NCBI GenBank assembly: GCA_963775245.1
Contig: CAVZID010000012.1
Span: 310,001 to 374,000 of the forward strand
Length of the DNA: 64,000 nt
Source of the DNA: CAVSWT01 sp963775245
GTDB lineage: Bacteria > Bacteroidota > Ignavibacteria > Ignavibacteriales > Ignavibacteriaceae
Direction of reading: 5' to 3'
Numbering within the stretch: position 1 is the stretch's first letter; the number at the start of each line of letters is the position of its first letter. The notes beneath the pieces were generated by a model. The model was not told where the DNA came from, did not search any database, and saw only the letters and a list, made by a program, of their open reading frames with translations. Below are positions 1-9,623 of this stretch, piece by piece. A program made the position numbers and the translations under genes.

Positions 1-2
1 AT

Positions 3-1022
3 ACAAGCAACATTTATTTAGGGACCGATCTTGGTGTGTTTTCTACAGAGAATAGCGGAACAAGCTGGGCACAGGATAATAACGGTTTACCAAATGTTTC
101 TGTACAGGATTTAGATTATAGACCTTCCGACAAAAAACTTTTTGCTTCCACTCATGGTAGAGGAATGTTTTATGCAACAGTATCAATCACATCAACTCAG
201 ACAACTTTATTACAGGATAATTTTGACCAATTACAATTTCCACCAAATGGCTGGAGCACCAGTGTAAATAATTCAAGTTATACCTGGCAGGCAGGAAATA
301 TACAAGGACTTAATTTCAGTTCAATTGATCCTTCAAATGTAAGTTCAGCGATTTGTCCTTATAGTAGTTCAGTTCAGGATGAATTGTTAATTACTCCATC
401 TTTTTCATTAGGCAATGGTTCTGCTTCGATTGAGTTTTATATTGCTTATAACTCGCAGTACTTAACAAGCACTGCGATTTATTTAGGCATAAGTACGGAT
501 AACGGAAACAATTGGTCCAAATTATTATGGCAGGCACAAAATGATAATCAAGGTTTGACCTGGCGATTTGAGTCTGTTGATCTTTCAGATTATAAAAATA
601 TGAATAATTTAAAGCTTGCATGGGAATACTATGGTAACAACGGTGATGTTGCAGCAATTGATAATGTCAAATTAACCGGTGTTCAATCAACTGATGCGGT
701 AAAAGATATTGCGGGTAATGTTCCAAAGGATTTTGAACTCTATCAGAATTATCCAAATCCATTTAATCCAACTACAAAAATCAAATATTCAATAGCCCCT
801 CCAAACCTCACTCAAGGGGAGGCTTTAGTGCAACTTAAAATTTATGACATTCTAGGCAATGAAATTGCAACTCTTGTAAACGAAGATAAACCCGCTGGTA
901 ATTATGAAGTAACCTGGAACGGAACAAACAGCGAAGGTCAGAAGGTAGCCAGCGGAACTTATTTATATAGAATTGTTGTTGGAGATTTTGTTGAGAGTAA
1001 GAAAATGATATTGCTTAAGTAA
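3..1022 (+). CDS. T9SS-sorted secreted protein, 3' end (BNR/sortilin-like propeller plus choice-of-anchor J domain)
   Basis: The reading frame is open to the window edge, so this is the C-terminal part of a longer gene; the GTG at 36 is not a real start. The visible protein begins with the end of a BNR/sortilin-type beta-propeller (YLGTDLGVFSTENSGTSW, then NGLPNVSVQDLDY and THGRGMFY). A choice-of-anchor J (cleaved adhesin-like) domain follows, opening with FDQLQFPPNGW. The last 85 or so residues are a T9SS type A sorting domain (YQNYPNPFNPTTKIKY ... GTYLYRIVVG ... KKMILLK). It is probably secreted or surface-attached after removal of the sorting domain. An in-frame palindromic insert encodes PPNLTQGEAL inside the sorting domain. 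Confidence 0.88.
   Translation, partial: TSNIYLGTDLGVFSTENSGTSWAQDNNGLPNVSVQDLDYRPSDKKLFASTHGRGMFYATVSITSTQTTLLQDNFDQLQFPPNGWSTSVNNSSYTWQAGNIQGLNFSSIDPSNVSSAICPYSSSVQDELLITPSFSLGNGSASIEFYIAYNSQYLTSTAIYLGISTDNGNNWSKLLWQAQNDNQGLTWRFESVDLSDYKNMNNLKLAWEYYGNNGDVAAIDNVKLTGVQSTDAVKDIAGNVPKDFELYQNYPNPFNPTTKIKYSIAPPNLTQGEALVQLKIYDILGNEIATLVNEDKPAGNYEVTWNGTNSEGQKVASGTYLYRIVVGDFVESKKMILLK
795..823. repeat. In-coding palindromic repeat, copy 1
   Basis: This is a degenerate copy of the CCTCCCC-AAA-GGGGAGG element. It lies in frame within the T9SS sorting domain, between KIKYSI and VQLKIYD. It adds about 8-10 residues that sorting domains without the insert lack. Confidence 0.7.
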
Positions 1023-1025
1023 AAA

Positions 1026-1058
1026 GCTCCTCCAAACCTCCCCAAAGGGGAGGGAGAA
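1026..1058. repeat. Palindromic repeat, intergenic copy 2
   Basis: A perfect 7-bp stem CCTCCCC (1037-1043) and GGGGAGG (1047-1053) encloses an AAA loop, four bases after the stop of the preceding gene. It is the same family as the copies inside sorting domains at 795, 57741, 59040 and 60180. It could also act as a terminator-like hairpin, but no T run follows. Confidence 0.75.
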
Positions 1059-1080
1059 TGTGTAAAAACTATATTTGTAG

Positions 1081-1154
1081 AGCAGACATTCTTGTCTGCT
1101 TCTTCAAAATGAGCAGTATTTCTAATATTTGTGGACAGACAGGAATGTCTGTCC
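1081..1154. repeat. Paired hairpin repeat (AGCAGACA / GGACAGACA)
   Basis: Two strong hairpins of related sequence lie in tandem. AGCAGACA-ttct-TGTCTGCT is at 1081-1100, and GGACAGACA-ggaa-TGTCTGTCC (perfect 9-bp stem) is at 1133-1154. The arrangement is typical of a dispersed palindromic intergenic element; no second copy is in the window. Confidence 0.6.
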
Positions 1155-1207
1155 TACTTTTTATACAGCCTAGAAGTTTTAGTGCAATATAATTTTATCG
1201 TAATGAA

Positions 1208-1242
1208 AACCCTCAAGGCTCTAAAAAAAGACCCTGAGGGTT
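1208..1242. repeat. Inverted repeat AACCCTCA / TGAGGGTT
   Basis: An 8-bp inverted repeat has a 19-base A-rich loop. It could be a weak terminator or another palindromic element. The rest of 1023-1498 shows only the neighbouring repeats and the secA promoter region. Confidence 0.4.
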
Positions 1243-1351
1243 AACAACGGTATACAGGCCATTCCTATAATAGATAAAAACCATAAAAATGATTATAGTA
1301 CCGACTATCCAAATCCAAAATATCCCCATTATTTTTCCTCAAAAAAGTTAG

Positions 1352-1359
1352 TAACTTTG
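1352..1359 (+). promoter_or_regulatory. Candidate -7 element (TAACTTTG) upstream of secA
   Basis: It matches the TAnnTTTG -7 consensus of Bacteroidota housekeeping promoters and lies about 140 bases before the secA start. No clear -33 TTG was found at the usual spacing. Confidence 0.4.
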
Positions 1360-1498
1360 TAATGTTAAGATGATTCATTTTTTAGATTATTTATGAATAT
1401 GTTCATTTAAAAGCAAGTAATAGCTTCTCTTTTAAATTGCATTTCATAGCTTCAATATTTAATTTTAATATTCTTAAAAACCGACGGAGTTTAATTTA

Positions 1499-4400
1499 AT
1501 GTTAAATAACATAGTTAAAAAAATATTTGGTGATAGGCACTCAAAAGATCATAAGCTGCTGTGGCCTGTGGTTGAAGAGATTAAGGAAGAATACGAGAAA
1601 ATAAAAAATTTATCTAATGATGAACTAATAGCAAAGACACCTGAATTCAAACAGCAAATTCAGGATTATACAGCAGATATCCGTGGAGAGATTGAAGCTT
1701 TAAAATTGAAACTGCAATCCGATGAAGATTTTGACCGGCATGCTGCCTATGATGATCTTGATAAATTAGAAGAAAACCTTAATGATAAATATGAAGAGAT
1801 TTTAGATCAAATACTTCCCGAAGCTTTTGCAGTTGTTAAAATTACTTGCGAAAGGCTTGTAGGGAAAAACTGGACAGTTGCCGGAAATAAAATTACCTGG
1901 AACATGGTTCCCTACGATGTTCAATTGATGGGAGGCATTGTTCTTCATCAAGGCAAAATTGCTGAGATGGCAACCGGTGAAGGTAAAACTTTGGTTGCGG
2001 CACTTCCTATTTATTTAAATGCACTTACCGGTAGAGGTGTTCACCTGGTAACTGTCAACGATTATCTTGCTTTACGTGACAGTGAGTGGATGGGGGAAAT
2101 TTATAAATTCCATGGTTTAACAGTTGGTGTCATTCTAAATACTATGGATCCTCAAAAGAGAAAACAGGAATATGATTGTGATATAACTTATGGTACAAAC
2201 AATGAATTTGGTTTTGATTATTTACGTGATAACATGTCTTCGGATAAAGAGAATCAAGTGCAGCGCGGGCACAATTATGCAATCGTGGATGAAGTTGACT
2301 CGGTTTTAATTGATGAAGCAAGAACTCCTTTAATTATATCCGGCCCTGTTGAGGTTGATGATCAGCAGTTTAATGAAATGAAGCCCAAGATTGAACGTTT
2401 GTATAGAATTCAATCTAATTTGGTAGCCAAGCTTGTACAGGATGCTGAAAATATGTTAAAAGAAGGAGAGAAAGGAAGCGTAACTGAAGCCGGAGTATTT
2501 TTGTTTCGTGCTTTTCGCGGCCTTCCCAAAAGCAACAAGCTTTCTAAAGTTTTAAGTGAACCTGCGAATAAAAAATTAGTCCAATCCACCGAGATGGATT
2601 ACTTAAGAGAACAAGCAAAACACATGCACATCATTGATGATGAATTATATTTTGTTATCGATGAAAAAAATAATACAATTGAGCTTACCGATAAAGGAAG
2701 AGAAGAGCTCGCAAAAGGCAGCGGCATTGAATCAGAATATTTTATATTACCGGATCTCGGAACAGAAGTAAGTAAATTTGAAAATGATGAAACTTTAAGT
2801 GAAGAAGAAAAGATTAAGAAAAAAGATTTGCTTTATAAAAAATATTCCGAAGCAAGCGATAGAATACATACTATTCATCAGCTTCTTAAAGCTTACACTT
2901 TATTTGAAAAAGATGATGAGTATGTAATAACAGAGGATGGAAAAATAGCTATAGTTGATGAATTCACGGGACGTGTTTTACCGGGAAGGCGCTATTCAGA
3001 CGGACTACATCAAGCAATAGAAGCAAAAGAAAATGTTAAAGTAGAAAAAGACACTCAAACTCTTGCCACAATTACTCTTCAGAATTATTTCAGAATGTAC
3101 AATAAGCTTGCAGGAATGACTGGAACAGCGGAGACTGAAGAAGGAGAATTTTTTGAAATTTATAAATTGGAAGTTGTGGTTGTTCCCACAAATAAACCTG
3201 TGGTTAGAGATGATCAGGATGATGCAGTTTATAAAACTAAACGCGAAAAGTACAGCGCTATAATTGAGCACATCGAAGAATTGAAAAAAGAAGGAAGGCC
3301 GGTTCTAGTTGGTACAACCTCAGTTGATGTTTCTGAAACTTTAAGTAGAATGTTAAAGAGAAGAGGAACTGCTCATAATGTATTGAACGCAAAGCAGCAT
3401 CAGCGTGAAGCAGAAATTGTGGAACATGCAGGTGAAATTGGAGCAGTGACAATTGCAACCAACATGGCTGGCCGTGGTACCGATATTAAGCTTGGAAATG
3501 GTGTTATAGATAAGGGCGGCTTATTTATTTTGGGAACTGAACGGCATGAATCAAGAAGAATTGACAGGCAGTTGAGAGGGCGTTCAGGAAGGCAGGGCGA
3601 TCCGGGAACTTCTAAATTTTATATTTCTCTTGAAGACGATTTAATGCGCTTGTTCATGAGCGATCGAGTTACTTCAATAATGGAGAGAATTGGAATTAAA
3701 GACGGTGAAGTAATTCAACATCCTATGATAACTAAGTCTGTTGAAAGAGCACAAAAGAAAGTTGAAGAAAATAACTTTGCAATAAGAAAAAGACTTCTTG
3801 AATATGATGACACTATGAATTCACAAAGAGAAGTTATATATACACGTAGAAACCGGGCCCTTCAAGGGGATAGATTAAAGAGCGATATCTTTGAATTGTT
3901 AGAAGAATTCATTGGAGAAATTGTTGATAGAAGCTTTGATGATGTTTTGGTAGATAATATAAAAGAAGAGATACGCCATAACTTCTTGCTCGATATTCAT
4001 CTTGAAGCAACTGAATTTGAAGAACTTGGTAAAGACGGTTTAAGTGATAAATTGCTTAATGCAGCCAAAGATTTCTACAAAAAGAAAGAAGAGATGCTTG
4101 GCCCTGATTTGATGGCAAGGCTTGAACGATATGGAATGTTAAGTGTAATAGATCATAAATGGAAAGAGCATCTTAGGGAGATGGATGATCTTAAAGAAGG
4201 AATTGGCTTAAGAGCTTACGGGCAAAAAGATCCGTTGGTTGAATATAAAGTTGAAGCCTACCAATTATTTGTTTCACTCCTTGATCAAATAAAAAACGAA
4301 GTAGTATCTTTTGTATTTAAGTTCTGGCCTCAAGCCCCCGAAGAGGTTCAAAGAAGAAGACAGCCATCAATGTCAAGAATTACTGTATCGAAGCAAAGCA

Positions 4401-4552
4401 CTGAAAATATTGGGCTTTCAACTAACAGAGGAAATGGAGAAGAGCAGAAAGCCGGCAAACCGCAGCCTGTACGTGTTGAAGCAAAAGTTGGGAGAAATGA
4501 TCCTTGTCCTTGCGGCAGTGGTAAAAAATATAAAAATTGTCACGGCAAGTAG
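1499..4552 (+). CDS. secA: Preprotein translocase ATPase SecA
   Basis: SecA is the motor ATPase that pushes unfolded preproteins through SecYEG. The Walker A motif GEGKT is at residues 160-164 and the DEVD Walker B/DEAD-like motif at 264-267, followed by SVLIDEARTPLIISGP. The preprotein-binding region, helical scaffold and second NTPase domain (NMAGRGTDIKLG, RRIDRQLRGRSGRQGDPG) follow in order. The C-terminal zinc-binding tail (NDPCPCGSGKKYKNCHGK) is intact. At 1017 aa it is longer than the E. coli form, as usual in Bacteroidota and Chlorobi. The ATG follows GGAG at 1485. In this organism SecA would also feed the T9SS, whose cargo must first cross the inner membrane. Confidence 0.98.
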   Translation: MLNNIVKKIFGDRHSKDHKLLWPVVEEIKEEYEKIKNLSNDELIAKTPEFKQQIQDYTADIRGEIEALKLKLQSDEDFDRHAAYDDLDKLEENLNDKYEEILDQILPEAFAVVKITCERLVGKNWTVAGNKITWNMVPYDVQLMGGIVLHQGKIAEMATGEGKTLVAALPIYLNALTGRGVHLVTVNDYLALRDSEWMGEIYKFHGLTVGVILNTMDPQKRKQEYDCDITYGTNNEFGFDYLRDNMSSDKENQVQRGHNYAIVDEVDSVLIDEARTPLIISGPVEVDDQQFNEMKPKIERLYRIQSNLVAKLVQDAENMLKEGEKGSVTEAGVFLFRAFRGLPKSNKLSKVLSEPANKKLVQSTEMDYLREQAKHMHIIDDELYFVIDEKNNTIELTDKGREELAKGSGIESEYFILPDLGTEVSKFENDETLSEEEKIKKKDLLYKKYSEASDRIHTIHQLLKAYTLFEKDDEYVITEDGKIAIVDEFTGRVLPGRRYSDGLHQAIEAKENVKVEKDTQTLATITLQNYFRMYNKLAGMTGTAETEEGEFFEIYKLEVVVVPTNKPVVRDDQDDAVYKTKREKYSAIIEHIEELKKEGRPVLVGTTSVDVSETLSRMLKRRGTAHNVLNAKQHQREAEIVEHAGEIGAVTIATNMAGRGTDIKLGNGVIDKGGLFILGTERHESRRIDRQLRGRSGRQGDPGTSKFYISLEDDLMRLFMSDRVTSIMERIGIKDGEVIQHPMITKSVERAQKKVEENNFAIRKRLLEYDDTMNSQREVIYTRRNRALQGDRLKSDIFELLEEFIGEIVDRSFDDVLVDNIKEEIRHNFLLDIHLEATEFEELGKDGLSDKLLNAAKDFYKKKEEMLGPDLMARLERYGMLSVIDHKWKEHLREMDDLKEGIGLRAYGQKDPLVEYKVEAYQLFVSLLDQIKNEVVSFVFKFWPQAPEEVQRRRQPSMSRITVSKQSTENIGLSTNRGNGEEQKAGKPQPVRVEAKVGRNDPCPCGSGKKYKNCHGK

Positions 4553-4662
4553 TCTAAGTTTTAAGGATATATAAAAGATTAAGTAGTTAGGATAAAATCA
4601 CATAATTATAAAGTTATCTAAAAACTCAAATTATTTAAATCCTATAAACGGAAAGAAACTAT

Positions 4663-5001
4663 ATGAAAAAAATAGAAGCTATCATCCGTCCATTTAAATT
4701 AGATGATGTAAAAGAAGCATTAGTGGAAGAAGGAATTAGAGGCTTAACAATTTCGGAAGTGCGGGGATATGGAAGACAAAAAGGGCATACGGAAACTTAT
4801 AGAGGCAGCGAGTATAGGATAGAATTCGTTCCTAAAATTAAGATTGAAGTTGTAGTTGACGATAATATAGCCGATAAAGTGATAGATGCAATTTTAAGAA
4901 CCGCAAAAACAGGGCAAGTTGGGGATGGAAAAATATTTATTATTGATGTAAAAGATGCGATCAGAATTCGTACAGAAGAAGCTGGTAACCAAGCATTATA
5001 A
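4663..5001 (+). CDS. P-II family nitrogen regulatory protein
   Basis: This is a 112-aa PII signal protein. PII trimers sense ATP/ADP and 2-oxoglutarate and adjust nitrogen assimilation enzymes, transporters or carboxylases. The N-terminus MKKIEAIIRPFKLDDVKEAL, the T-loop YRGSEY with the uridylylatable tyrosine at position 51, and the B-loop TGQVGDGKIF are all present. GlnB and GlnK cannot be separated because no amtB or glnA lies nearby. The gene stands alone 110 bases after secA, preceded by an AACGGAAAG ribosome-binding stretch. Confidence 0.93.
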   Translation: MKKIEAIIRPFKLDDVKEALVEEGIRGLTISEVRGYGRQKGHTETYRGSEYRIEFVPKIKIEVVVDDNIADKVIDAILRTAKTGQVGDGKIFIIDVKDAIRIRTEEAGNQAL

Positions 5002-5057
5002 ATGGCAGGCAGGATATTTTACCTTTTCATTATTTGCAATCTTTAATAGTTTTCTTC

Positions 5058-7319
5058 ATGATTTTTAAAAATCGATTTAAATTTTTAACAGCTATATTCT
5101 TCTTTGCAGCTATATTTTCCGGCTGCGGCATATGGGGTGATTTTACCACTTATTTTAATTTGTATTACAACACTTCTGATGAGTTTAATAAAGCCGAAGA
5201 AACTATCTATGAACAGAAGAGAGACCTGTTTTCTACAGATGACTTAGAAGTCCCAAGTTCGGTTATTCAATCATTGAACAAAGTTGTAGAGAAAGCTTCA
5301 AAGATTTTACAGTTCCACGCAGAATCAGCCTATGTTGACGATGCAATTTTAATGCTCGGTAAATCATTTTACTATCAGAAGAATTATCAAAAAGCATTAA
5401 GAGAATTTCGGGAACTGATTGCAACTCAAAAGGAGAGTGACCTTATACTTGAAGCAAAATTATGGATGGGTAAAACTCAAATGCGGTTGAAAGAATATGA
5501 TGATGGGCTTGCAACATTAACGGATGTTATTAAAGAATCTAAAGAAGAAGGGGAAGATGATTTTATTAAAGATGCCTATGTAGAAGAGATTGTACATAAA
5601 ATTGTTATTCAAGATTATCAAGGGGCTATCAGCTTAGCAAATGAATTTATAAATCTTTCAGATGATGATGAAGTAAATGCAGATATAGAATTTGAACTTG
5701 GAAAGCTATACAATGATGTTGATGATACTGATAACGCAATTGTTGCTTTCAAAAAAGTTTTTGATTTCTCACCTTCCTATGATACACAGTATGAAGCAAA
5801 TATAGAGCTTGGCAAAGTACTTCGTAAAAAAGGGCAAACTGAAGATGCTTATAATCTATTTACAAAAATGAGGGAAGAGGATAAGTATAGAGATAATTAT
5901 GATGAGATTGACCTTCAGACAGGAATTACATTAATTGATTTAAATAAAATTGATGATGCAAAAAATATGCTTGCGGATGTTGATACTTCCTATCCCAATT
6001 CAATTCAGGCCGGCTATGCCCGCTTTGAATTGGGCCAAATTTTTGAAGAAAATTACCAAAATTTCGACAGCGCTGCGTTTTATTATCAAAGAGCTTCCAC
6101 AACAAAAGCCCCACCGGAAATTTTACAAGAAGCTGCCGATCAAAACCAGAAATTTCAGAAGTACAATAATTTAAATAAGAGTATTAATGATGACAGGCAA
6201 GGTTTGATTTATGTGCTCAACCCTGAAGCTTACACAAAAGATTCCACAGCATATTTTGATTCATTAAAAGTCCAAAGCGAAGAACAACAAAATAACAATA
6301 ACAATCTGCGGGAAACTGATATCCGGGGAAGAGAAGAAAGAGGCAGCAGAAATTTTGACGTAAACAGATCAAGAACGAGCGTACAAAAGATAAGTGATAA
6401 GAAACCTCCTCAGAGACCAAATATAAGTGCAGATTCGCTTATGTATAGAATTGCTAAATCAGAATTTGAACTTGCAAATTTATTTTTTACCGAATTCAAT
6501 TTACTTGATTCGGCTTATTATCATTATAAGCATATTCTAAGTGAGTATCCAAATTCCGCTTACATTGCAAGAACTTTATTCGGCATTGGAAGTTACTTTG
6601 AAGCAAACAATAATATGGAAAAAGCCGACAGTATTTATAATATAATTTATGATAATTATAAAACAGAAAATATTGTAAATGCTGCTGCAGATAAGCTTAA
6701 AAAGCCTTTAATAAATTTAAATTATGATCCTGCTGAAGATATGTATGCTGAAGCTGAAAAGCAGATGATGGACAACCAATATAAAACTTCGGTTAAGAAT
6801 TTTTATAATATATTTAAGGCCTATCCCTCATCGGAATATGCCCCTAAAGCTTTGTATGCCAGTGGATGGATACTTGAAAACAAATTAGAAGAAAATGATT
6901 CGGCGGCAGTTATGTATGATAGTATTGCAAGCATTTATCCAAAAACTGTTTATGCTTCAAAAATTCTTCCCAAACTTAATTTTTATAAATCTGAAAAAGA
7001 GCAGGAACAAAAGGCTATTGAAGATTCGATTAATGCTTTAAAAAATAAAAATATTGATTCAACAAAAAACAATTCACAAAATACTGTAAATGGCCAAAAT
7101 GTATCGGTTAACGATTCTACGAAACCAGCCCAAAATGTTACTGTTAATGATTCTACGAACACAGATCAAAAATTGATTGAAAATGCTGCAGATAGTTTGA
7201 AAATGCCTGGCAAAAAAATTGAATCAGATTCACTCCCTCAAATTAATCGTAATAATCCGGAACAGAGGCTTGAAGAAGAAAAAAGCCAGCCCGATACTAG
7301 TAAAGTTTTAGAGAGATAA
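5058..7319 (+). CDS. TPR-repeat outer-membrane lipoprotein, possibly SprE/PorW-like
   Basis: A large lipoprotein of about 753 aa. The signal peptide starts MIFKNRFKFLTAIFFFAAIF and is followed by the lipobox FSGC, which argues for the ATG at 5058 over the upstream TTG at 5034. Two stretches of tetratricopeptide repeats (roughly residues 60-370 and 460-640 of the longer frame) are separated and followed by Asn/Ser/Asp-rich low-complexity segments. The post-lipobox sequence with NLYYNTSDEF, the length and the TPR layout recall SprE/PorW, a T9SS-associated lipoprotein. The T9SS cargo in this window makes that role plausible, but the assignment is inference. A generic TPR scaffold in envelope assembly is the alternative. 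Confidence 0.72.
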   Translation: MIFKNRFKFLTAIFFFAAIFSGCGIWGDFTTYFNLYYNTSDEFNKAEETIYEQKRDLFSTDDLEVPSSVIQSLNKVVEKASKILQFHAESAYVDDAILMLGKSFYYQKNYQKALREFRELIATQKESDLILEAKLWMGKTQMRLKEYDDGLATLTDVIKESKEEGEDDFIKDAYVEEIVHKIVIQDYQGAISLANEFINLSDDDEVNADIEFELGKLYNDVDDTDNAIVAFKKVFDFSPSYDTQYEANIELGKVLRKKGQTEDAYNLFTKMREEDKYRDNYDEIDLQTGITLIDLNKIDDAKNMLADVDTSYPNSIQAGYARFELGQIFEENYQNFDSAAFYYQRASTTKAPPEILQEAADQNQKFQKYNNLNKSINDDRQGLIYVLNPEAYTKDSTAYFDSLKVQSEEQQNNNNNLRETDIRGREERGSRNFDVNRSRTSVQKISDKKPPQRPNISADSLMYRIAKSEFELANLFFTEFNLLDSAYYHYKHILSEYPNSAYIARTLFGIGSYFEANNNMEKADSIYNIIYDNYKTENIVNAAADKLKKPLINLNYDPAEDMYAEAEKQMMDNQYKTSVKNFYNIFKAYPSSEYAPKALYASGWILENKLEENDSAAVMYDSIASIYPKTVYASKILPKLNFYKSEKEQEQKAIEDSINALKNKNIDSTKNNSQNTVNGQNVSVNDSTKPAQNVTVNDSTNTDQKLIENAADSLKMPGKKIESDSLPQINRNNPEQRLEEEKSQPDTSKVLER

Positions 7320-7384
7320 AGCCCATAAATATTATCCCAAAAATTGTTTAAATTATCTCAAATTTATTTTCAGGGAAATTTAAA

Positions 7385-8131
7385 ATGCATGTTTCTCAAT
7401 TCCCACAAAATGAACTTGCTTTGTATTTAGAAAAAATTTACCCGCTTGTTAAAAAACACAAATTTAAAAGTTTACTGGTTTTTTTCTTTTTAATTTTTTA
7501 TTTAAGCATACCTGCATTTCAAATACCACTTTTACAATATAAAGGATTTAGGATTACTTCTTTGATGGAGCAAAGAGCTATTGAACATAAATTGATATTT
7601 TATCCCCGGCAAAGCTGGGTTAATATAAATGATGTCAATCCTATTTTATTGAAGTCGATTATTGCATTGGAAGATGGAAGTTTTTTTCAGCATAATGGAG
7701 TTGATTGGAAAGAATTAAAAACTTCAATGAGACTAAATAATAGGCGAGGTAGAATTTCAAGAGGTGGCAGTACTATTACCATGCAGCTTTCTAAAAATCT
7801 TTATTTTACAACAAATAAATCTTATTTAAGAAAAGCCAAAGAAATGCTGGTTTCTTTTAGAATAGAGAAAGAGATTTCAAAAAAAGCAATCCTTGAAAAT
7901 TATATAAACGCAGTTGAATGGGGTGACGGAATATTTGGAATTAAAAGAGCATCTGAAATTTATTTTAATAAAGAACCGAATAAACTTACTTCTTTGGAAT
8001 GTACAAAACTAGCGGCAGTCATTCCTTCTCCTTTGATTCATCAACCGAATAATAACTCGAAATATGTTTTACGAAGAGCGTCAATTGCACGTAATAGGTT
8101 AAATGACGTAATTCTATTCCCTAAAAATTAG
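7385..8131 (+). CDS. mtgA: Monofunctional biosynthetic peptidoglycan transglycosylase
   Basis: A GT51 glycosyltransferase that polymerises lipid II into glycan strands in the periplasm. One N-terminal membrane anchor (about residues 28-50) precedes the GT51 domain. The catalytic motif ALEDGSFFQHNGVDW carries the expected glutamate at residue 96, and RGGSTITMQLSKNLYF is the second signature. There is no transpeptidase domain, and 248 aa fits the MtgA class. The next gene starts two bases after the stop, so the two are probably cotranscribed. Confidence 0.93.
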   Translation: MHVSQFPQNELALYLEKIYPLVKKHKFKSLLVFFFLIFYLSIPAFQIPLLQYKGFRITSLMEQRAIEHKLIFYPRQSWVNINDVNPILLKSIIALEDGSFFQHNGVDWKELKTSMRLNNRRGRISRGGSTITMQLSKNLYFTTNKSYLRKAKEMLVSFRIEKEISKKAILENYINAVEWGDGIFGIKRASEIYFNKEPNKLTSLECTKLAAVIPSPLIHQPNNNSKYVLRRASIARNRLNDVILFPKN

Positions 8132-8133
8132 TT

Positions 8134-8790
8134 ATGAATAGAAGAGAACTTTTAGAATTAATTGAAGAAGGGGAAAACATTCATTGTGAATTTAAAAGAA
8201 AATTTTCTTCAAAAGAAAAAATTGCAAAAGAGATGATGGCTTTTGCAAATACAAAAGGAGGCTACATTCTTTTTGGAATAGATGATGATAAAAAAATTGT
8301 TGGGGTTGAAAGTGAAAAAGGCGAAGCTGAATTAATTATAGATGTTGCTACAAATTATATCGAGCCGCCAATTGAATTTGATATTAAATATAAAGAATTA
8401 TACGGGAAAGAAATTGTTATTGTAGAAGTTCCTGAATCAGATAAAAAGCCGCACAGAATTCAGGATTATTTAAATGAATTTGATATAACCAAAGCAGTGG
8501 TTACTGTCAGAGTGAATGATAAAAGTATTCAAGCCAGCAAGGAAATGGTTAGAATTTTACGGGCTGAATATAATAATATGAAGTTAGTAAAATATTCTAT
8601 TGGTAAAAATGAAAAATCTGTTTTTGATTATCTTGAAGAGAATGAAACCATTTCTGTAAAGGAGTTGAGCCAGCTTATTAATATTTCTGAACGGAGAGCA
8701 TCGAGAACTCTTGTTAAATTAGTTCGCGCTAATTTGTTGATGATTCACACTAAAGATAACGGGGAAGAATTTTTTACAAGCAGGCAGTAA
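8134..8790 (+). CDS. AlbA_2 (Schlafen-like) domain protein with C-terminal helix-turn-helix
   Basis: The N-terminal half is a divergent AAA-4/AlbA_2 domain (ENIHCEFKRKFSSKEKIAKE, FANTKGGYILFGIDDD), found in predicted transcriptional regulators and some nucleic-acid-acting proteins. The last 60 or so residues look like a winged helix (VKELSQLINISERRASRTLVKL). It is probably a DNA-binding regulator; its target is unknown. It starts two bases after mtgA and is most likely in the same transcript, but nothing visible ties it to peptidoglycan. Confidence 0.8.
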   Translation: MNRRELLELIEEGENIHCEFKRKFSSKEKIAKEMMAFANTKGGYILFGIDDDKKIVGVESEKGEAELIIDVATNYIEPPIEFDIKYKELYGKEIVIVEVPESDKKPHRIQDYLNEFDITKAVVTVRVNDKSIQASKEMVRILRAEYNNMKLVKYSIGKNEKSVFDYLEENETISVKELSQLINISERRASRTLVKLVRANLLMIHTKDNGEEFFTSRQ

Positions 8791-8854
8791 GTGAAGTCAA
8801 GGTCAAAAATCAAAAGTCAAATCTGCATAGCTATAGTATTTAATAACTCAATAT

Positions 8855-8933
8855 TGTCATTTCGAGAGAGTCTTCGAGTGAGAAATCTTTTTAGAAGCGA
8901 TGGGAAAGATTTCTCCCATAGGTCGAAATGACA
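8855..8933. repeat. GTCATTTCGA palindromic element, copy 1
   Basis: A 79-bp element has terminal inverted repeats TGTCATTTCGA and TCGAAATGACA and an internal pair GAGAAATCTTT / AAAGATTTCTC. The same design recurs at 31826-31902 and 42255-42333. It lies just after the AlbA_2 gene, between genes transcribed toward each other. Confidence 0.85.
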
Positions 8934-8982
8934 TTTGAATTAGTAGCACAATATTTTCATTTGGCAGGCAAAAGTCCAAAAA

Positions 8983-9519
8983 TTATAACGAATCAAAAAT
9001 TTTTCTTAATTCAAATACTGCAATTCCGTAAGCTACGGCAACATTTAATGACTGCTTTATTCCATATTGTGGAATTTCAATTGAGTAATCACATAAATCA
9101 ATTAACTCTTGCGATACTCCTGTGATTTCATTTCCGATTATCAAGCACAACGGAAAATCATTTTTATCTATTTCATAATAAAGTTTGCTTTTACTTGTTA
9201 ATTCGAGTGCACAAACTTTTACACCTTCACTTTTTAATTTTAATACAACTTCTTTCGGATCTTTTACAAATTCCCATTTCACACTTTCGGTAGCTCCAAG
9301 TGCTGTTTTTAAAATTTCTTTTTTCGGGGGATGAGGAGTGTAGCCGCATAAATAAAGCTTTTCAATCATTGCCCCATCTGATGTCCTAAAAATTGAGCCA
9401 ACATTGTAATTGCTTCTTATGCTGTTTAATACGACGGACACGGGCATCTTTTTAACTTTGTGAAGAGTTTCAAGTGTGCTTCTGTTTTGGGATATTTCAC
9501 CATGAGTGAGCTTTTTCAT
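8983..9519 (-). CDS. TrmH/SpoU-family RNA 2'-O-methyltransferase
   Basis: A 178-aa SPOUT methyltransferase that would methylate a ribose in tRNA or rRNA using S-adenosylmethionine. Motif 1 is SIRSNYNVGSIFRTSDGA. The cofactor-binding knot motifs LIIGNEITGVSQELIDLCD and IPQYGIKQSLNVAVAYGI are intact. It lacks the N-terminal substrate-binding domain of RlmB, which is encoded separately at 55135, so it is closer to compact TrmL/TrmH-like enzymes. The exact target nucleotide cannot be told. Confidence 0.88.
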   Translation of the reverse strand: MKKLTHGEISQNRSTLETLHKVKKMPVSVVLNSIRSNYNVGSIFRTSDGAMIEKLYLCGYTPHPPKKEILKTALGATESVKWEFVKDPKEVVLKLKSEGVKVCALELTSKSKLYYEIDKNDFPLCLIIGNEITGVSQELIDLCDYSIEIPQYGIKQSLNVAVAYGIAVFELRKIFDSL

Positions 9520-9623
9520 ACTAGGGGCCCACTAAATTTCTCGAAGGGAGACTTTCTTAAATTTAAAGAATTATATTTCATTTACACTTAATCAATTTCT
9601 ATAAAATGTTTTTTGTTCTACTA

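Noticed and set aside
5034..5057. TTG start giving a longer TPR lipoprotein
   Set aside because: The ATG at 5058 places the lipobox cysteine at a normal distance; the longer start adds an unlikely hydrophobic leader.
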